A DNA stretch of 64,000 nt from positions 19,206-83,205 of the forward strand of contig JAICQO010000020.1 of NCBI GenBank assembly GCA_025937835.1. Direction: 5' to 3'. Shown piece by piece: positions 61,529 through 64,000 of the stretch. The position numbers were made by a program, and so were the translations under genes. The first letter of the stretch is position 1; each line of letters starts with the position of its first letter. The DNA comes from Polyangiaceae bacterium. Its GTDB lineage: Bacteria; Myxococcota_A; Polyangia; Polyangiales; Polyangiaceae. The notes beneath the pieces were generated by a model. That model had not been told where the DNA came from. It ran no database searches and saw nothing but the letters and a program-made list of their open reading frames with translations.

Positions 61529-61924
61529 TCAGGCGTTGCCTCGGGTTGCGCGCTTCTTCCGGTAGTCCTCGATCGCGCTCTTGATCGCGTCTTCCGCGAG
61601 CACCGAGCAGTGGATCTTCACCGGAGGCAGGCTCAATTCCTCTGCGATTTGGCTGTTTTTGATGCCGGCGGCCTCATCGACCGTCTTGCCTTTGATCCAC
61701 TCGGTCGCGAGCGACGACGAGGCGATCGCCGAGCCGCAGCCGAAGGTCTTGAAGCGGGCGTCTTCGATCACGCCGCTGTCGCTGACCTTGATCTGGAGCC
61801 GCATCACGTCACCGCAAGCCGGAGCCCCGACCAGCCCCGTTCCGACGGACGGATCGTTCTGGTCCAGCGTCCCCACGTTCTTGGGGTTTTCGTAATGCTC
61901 GATGACCTTTTCGCTGTACGCCAT
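61529..61924 (-). CDS. iscU: IscU scaffold protein
   Basis: The 131-residue scaffold has all three cluster cysteines (GAPACGDVM, FGCGSAIASSS, IHCSVLAEDAI) and Asp in the first motif. The HscA-recognition segment LPPVK is intact. It builds [2Fe-2S] clusters from IscS sulfur. Gene start ATG is 18 bases after iscS. Confidence 0.96.
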   Translation of the reverse strand: MAYSEKVIEHYENPKNVGTLDQNDPSVGTGLVGAPACGDVMRLQIKVSDSGVIEDARFKTFGCGSAIASSSLATEWIKGKTVDEAAGIKNSQIAEELSLPPVKIHCSVLAEDAIKSAIEDYRKKRATRGNA

Positions 61925-61942
61925 GACTTCTCCGTTGCCGCG

Positions 61943-63166
61943 TCAGTGCGCGACCCATTGAATCGATTTGATGTCGATGCCCTGCTGGTGCATCTCCCAG
62001 AGCGGTGACATGTCGCGGAGCTTCTTGACCTTGCCCGTGACCAGGTCGCCGACGTAATCCACTTCTTCTTCCGTGTTGAAGCGGCCGAGGCCGAAGCGGA
62101 TCGACGAGTGTGCCATGTCCTCGTCGAGGCCCATCGACCGGAGCACGTAGGAAGGCTCGAGGCTCGAGCTCGTGCACGCCGAGCCGCTCGAAACCGCCAC
62201 GTCCTTGATTGCCATCATCAACCCCTCGCCCTCGACGAAGGCGAACGAAACGTTGAGATTTCCGGGCAGCCGCTGCTCCGGGTGCCCGTTCAGGATCACC
62301 TGATCGAGCTCCCGCTGGAACTTCTTCCACAGCCGCTCGCGCAGCCCTCGCAGCTTCTCCGCCTCGGCCGCGCCTTCCTGGATCAAGATCTCGGACGCCT
62401 TCGCGAAGCCGACGATGCTCGGCACGTTCAAGGTCCCGGAGCGGTTGCCGCGCTCGTGTCCGCCGCCGTCCATCTGCGCCACCAGCCGCACGCGCGGCTT
62501 CGAGCGCCGCACGTACAGCGCGCCCACGCCCTTGGGTCCGTAGATCTTGTGCGCCGACAGCGACGCCAGGTCCACGTTCATCGCGCGCACGTCGAACGGC
62601 GTCTTGCCGATGCCCTGCACCGCATCCACGTGCAAGAGCACACCCTTCTCGCGCGTGATCTTGCCGATCTCGTCGATCGGCTGGATCGTCCCGACCTCGT
62701 TGTTGGCGAGCATGATGCTCACCAGGATCGTCTTGTCGGTCAACGCCTTCTTGATGTCGTCCGGATCGACGATGCCGTCTTTTCCGGCCGGCACGTACGT
62801 CACCGTGCAGCCCTGCTTTTCCAGCCGCTTGCACGAATCCAGCACCGCCTTGTGCTCGATCGTGGTCGTGACGATGTGGTTGCCCTTGCCCTGGTAGTAC
62901 TCGGCCACGCCCTTCAGCGCGAGGTTGTCGCTCTCGGTCGCGCCGGACGTGAACACGATCTCTTTCCCGGACTCCGCGTTGATGAGCTGCGCGATCGTGT
63001 CGCGAGCGTCGTCCACCGCGGCCTCCGCGCGCCAGCCGAACGCGTGCGTGCGGCTCGCGGCGTTGCCGAAGTGCTCCGAGAAGTACGGCAACATCGCCTC
63101 GAGCACCCTCGGGTCGAGGGGCGTCGTGGCGTGGTTGTCCATGTAGATGGGGAATTTCAGGGTCAT
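61943..63166 (-). CDS. iscS: Cysteine desulfurase IscS
   Basis: The 407-residue PLP enzyme begins [21 protein letters not shown]. It has the PLP lysine in [12 protein letters not shown], the active Cys loop [17 protein letters not shown], and the C-terminal region ([18 protein letters not shown]) of group I desulfurases. It removes sulfur from cysteine for cluster and tRNA-thiolation pathways. It starts two bases after the merR-type gene. Confidence 0.97.
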   Translation of the reverse strand: MTLKFPIYMDNHATTPLDPRVLEAMLPYFSEHFGNAASRTHAFGWRAEAAVDDARDTIAQLINAESGKEIVFTSGATESDNLALKGVAEYYQGKGNHIVTTTIEHKAVLDSCKRLEKQGCTVTYVPAGKDGIVDPDDIKKALTDKTILVSIMLANNEVGTIQPIDEIGKITREKGVLLHVDAVQGIGKTPFDVRAMNVDLASLSAHKIYGPKGVGALYVRRSKPRVRLVAQMDGGGHERGNRSGTLNVPSIVGFAKASEILIQEGAAEAEKLRGLRERLWKKFQRELDQVILNGHPEQRLPGNLNVSFAFVEGEGLMMAIKDVAVSSGSACTSSSLEPSYVLRSMGLDEDMAHSSIRFGLGRFNTEEEVDYVGDLVTGKVKKLRDMSPLWEMHQQGIDIKSIQWVAH

Positions 63167-63168
63167 GA

Positions 63169-63711
63169 CTACGAGCTCACGTGGACACCCGCGACCAGGT
63201 CCGGCGCGTTGTCCCGTTCGGGGTGTCGTTCACAAGTCGGGCACGAGTGCACCGGCATCGAAGCCGAGCACGCCGTGTCGCACGCCGACAGAAACGCGAG
63301 GCTCTCTTCGAGCTCGCCCTGGAGCGCGCGCAGCTCGGCGAGCTTCGTCCGCGTCTCTTCCAGCTTCTTCGCGTACACGCCTCGCAGGCGGCTCGCTGCA
63401 AAGTGCGCGGTGCCTGAAGACTCCTGCTCCTTCACCAGCTGCTGGATCTCGGACAGCGAGAGCCCCAGGCTCTGCAGCTTCGTGATCCAGCGGACCCGCA
63501 CCAGGGCCTCTTCAGTGAAGAGCCGGTAGCGCCCCTTCGAGCGCTCGCTGGCCTTGAGCAGCCCGAGCTCCTCATAGAGATGAATCGCGCGGACCGTCTT
63601 GCCCGTGGCCTTCGCCAAATCCCCCACCTGGAGCAAAGCCGATTCCCCTTCGGTTTCGGCTCCTTGGGAGCCGCCCGGGTAAACCAGCAAATGCCTGACA
63701 CGCGAGTTCAT
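63169..63711 (-). CDS. MerR-family regulator heading the ISC operon
   Basis: ATG at 63711 gives 180 residues: about 25 flexible residues, a MerR DNA-binding domain (26-95: [44 protein letters not shown]), a long dimerisation helix and a C-terminal metal/cluster motif Cys144-x3-Cys148-x8-Cys157-x2-Cys160. ISC operons in most proteobacteria start with iscR (Rrf2 family). Here a MerR protein takes that place two bases before iscS. The cysteines could hold a [2Fe-2S] cluster as in SoxR or a metal ion, so the protein may sense cluster status. Its operator candidate is the palindrome at 63752-63775. Confidence 0.92.
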   Translation of the reverse strand: MNSRVRHLLVYPGGSQGAETEGESALLQVGDLAKATGKTVRAIHLYEELGLLKASERSKGRYRLFTEEALVRVRWITKLQSLGLSLSEIQQLVKEQESSGTAHFAASRLRGVYAKKLEETRTKLAELRALQGELEESLAFLSACDTACSASMPVHSCPTCERHPERDNAPDLVAGVHVSS

Positions 63712-63751
63712 GATCGAGAACGACCGAGCCGACTGAGACAGATGTAAGCCT

Positions 63752-63775
63752 AACCCTAACGCATGCGTCAGGGTT
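63752..63775. promoter_or_regulatory. 24-bp near-perfect palindrome upstream of the ISC operon
   Basis: Half-sites AACCCTAACGCA (63752-63763) and TGCGTCAGGGTT (63764-63775) pair at 11 of 12 positions. It starts 41 bases upstream of the merR-type ATG and lies just downstream of the predicted transcription start. It is the probable operator of the MerR regulator. A site after the start, rather than in the -35/-10 spacer usual for MerR, suggests repression. Confidence 0.7.
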
Positions 63776-63787
63776 GGCCAGGGCCCT

Positions 63788-63816
63788 GTGATACCCACCG
63801 CTCGCCCTTCTGTCAA
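63788..63816 (-). promoter_or_regulatory. Sigma-70 promoter of the ISC operon
   Basis: On the minus strand TTGACA (63816-63811), a 17-base spacer and TATCAC (63793-63788) make a good housekeeping promoter. Transcription would start near 63781 and enter the palindrome at once. The spacer is the normal 17 bases, not the 19-20 of MerR-activated promoters. Confidence 0.68.
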
Positions 63817-63883
63817 TGCGGGAGCAGCGGTCTCCCTTCGGCGGCGCCTGCTAAGAAAGTCGAAACAATTCGCCCACCCAGCC

Positions 63884-63911
63884 TTGACAGATCCAGCGCC
63901 GCGACTAACTT
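63884..63911 (+). promoter_or_regulatory. Promoter of tRNA-fMet gene
   Basis: TTGACA at 63884-63889 and TAACTT at 63906-63911 with a 16-base spacer stand about 14 bases before the 5-prime end of the tRNA. The -35 is perfect; the -10 is weaker. Confidence 0.6.
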
Positions 63912-63924
63912 CACGCCCCTCTGA

Positions 63925-64000
<76 letters not shown>

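Overview
The window is one contiguous piece of a high-GC (by eye around two-thirds G+C), gene-dense bacterial chromosome. It is most probably from a myxobacterium of the Polyangia/Polyangiales type. This is inferred from gene content: a secreted DUF1552/DUF1592 pair, an RCC1-repeat lipoprotein, many Pro/Ala-rich lipoproteins and outer-membrane proteins of no clear family, two ECF sigma modules, AgmX-like and UPF0158 proteins, an FHA-GAF-cyclase protein, and promoter candidates of the sigma-54 type. I see no insertion sequence, prophage or CRISPR array. A tRNA-fMet gene lies at the right edge, missing only its last base.

Layout. 1-2403 (-): an ECF sigma factor between a putative outer-membrane protein and a membrane protein that looks like its anti-sigma partner. 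2649-7579: a von Willebrand-type lipoprotein, then the DUF1592/DUF1552 pair on the other strand. 7804-11782 (+): a second ECF module (sigma, FecR-TPR protein, envelope protein, RCC1 lipoprotein). 11785-20981: a secreted lipoprotein with two lamin-tail domains and a dikinase-like C-terminus behind a sigma-54-like promoter, a DUF1415-DbpA helicase fusion, uridine kinase, GNAT, a Pro-rich lipoprotein, recA and an outer-membrane protein. 21086-31152: an extensin-like/M15 peptidase, MgtE, a GspE-N/HEAT protein, an AgmX-like lipoprotein, an NtrC-type regulator, NamZ (DUF1343), a GAF-PAS-GGDEF protein and a Gdx guanidinium exporter behind a clear guanidine-II riboswitch.

31373-40455: a DUF2279 protein, then a divergent nitrogen-oxide/redox locus (Crp/Fnr regulator, 7Fe ferredoxin, NnrS, CopD-like on the minus strand; HiPIP and siroheme nitrite/sulfite reductase on the plus strand), a hydrolase and a CBS protein. 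40472-43411 (-): folP-cdaA-cdaR, which links folate synthesis and c-di-AMP. 43502-45696 (-): a small RiPP locus of the MNIO (DUF692) type with a Cys-rich lipoprotein precursor, the MNIO enzyme and its DUF2063 partner. 45859-50323: a Xaa-Pro peptidase and a glpK operon. 50512-57194 (+): an adenylate cyclase, accA, a strongly degenerate pgk, tpiA, secG and a glycosyltransferase-like membrane protein. 57285-58334: a Gly-rich RRM protein and a small membrane protein.

58348-63711 (-): a complete ISC iron-sulfur operon (merR-iscS-iscU-iscA-hscB-hscA-fdx). It is headed by a MerR-family regulator with four C-terminal cysteines rather than the usual Rrf2-type IscR. Its promoter has a near-perfect 24-bp palindrome just downstream.

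The points I would look at first are the MNIO RiPP cluster with its intercistronic hairpin, the MerR-controlled ISC operon, the phosphoglycerate kinase that has lost its substrate-binding residues, the guanidine-II riboswitch, the secreted dikinase-like lipoprotein and the DUF1415-DbpA fusion.
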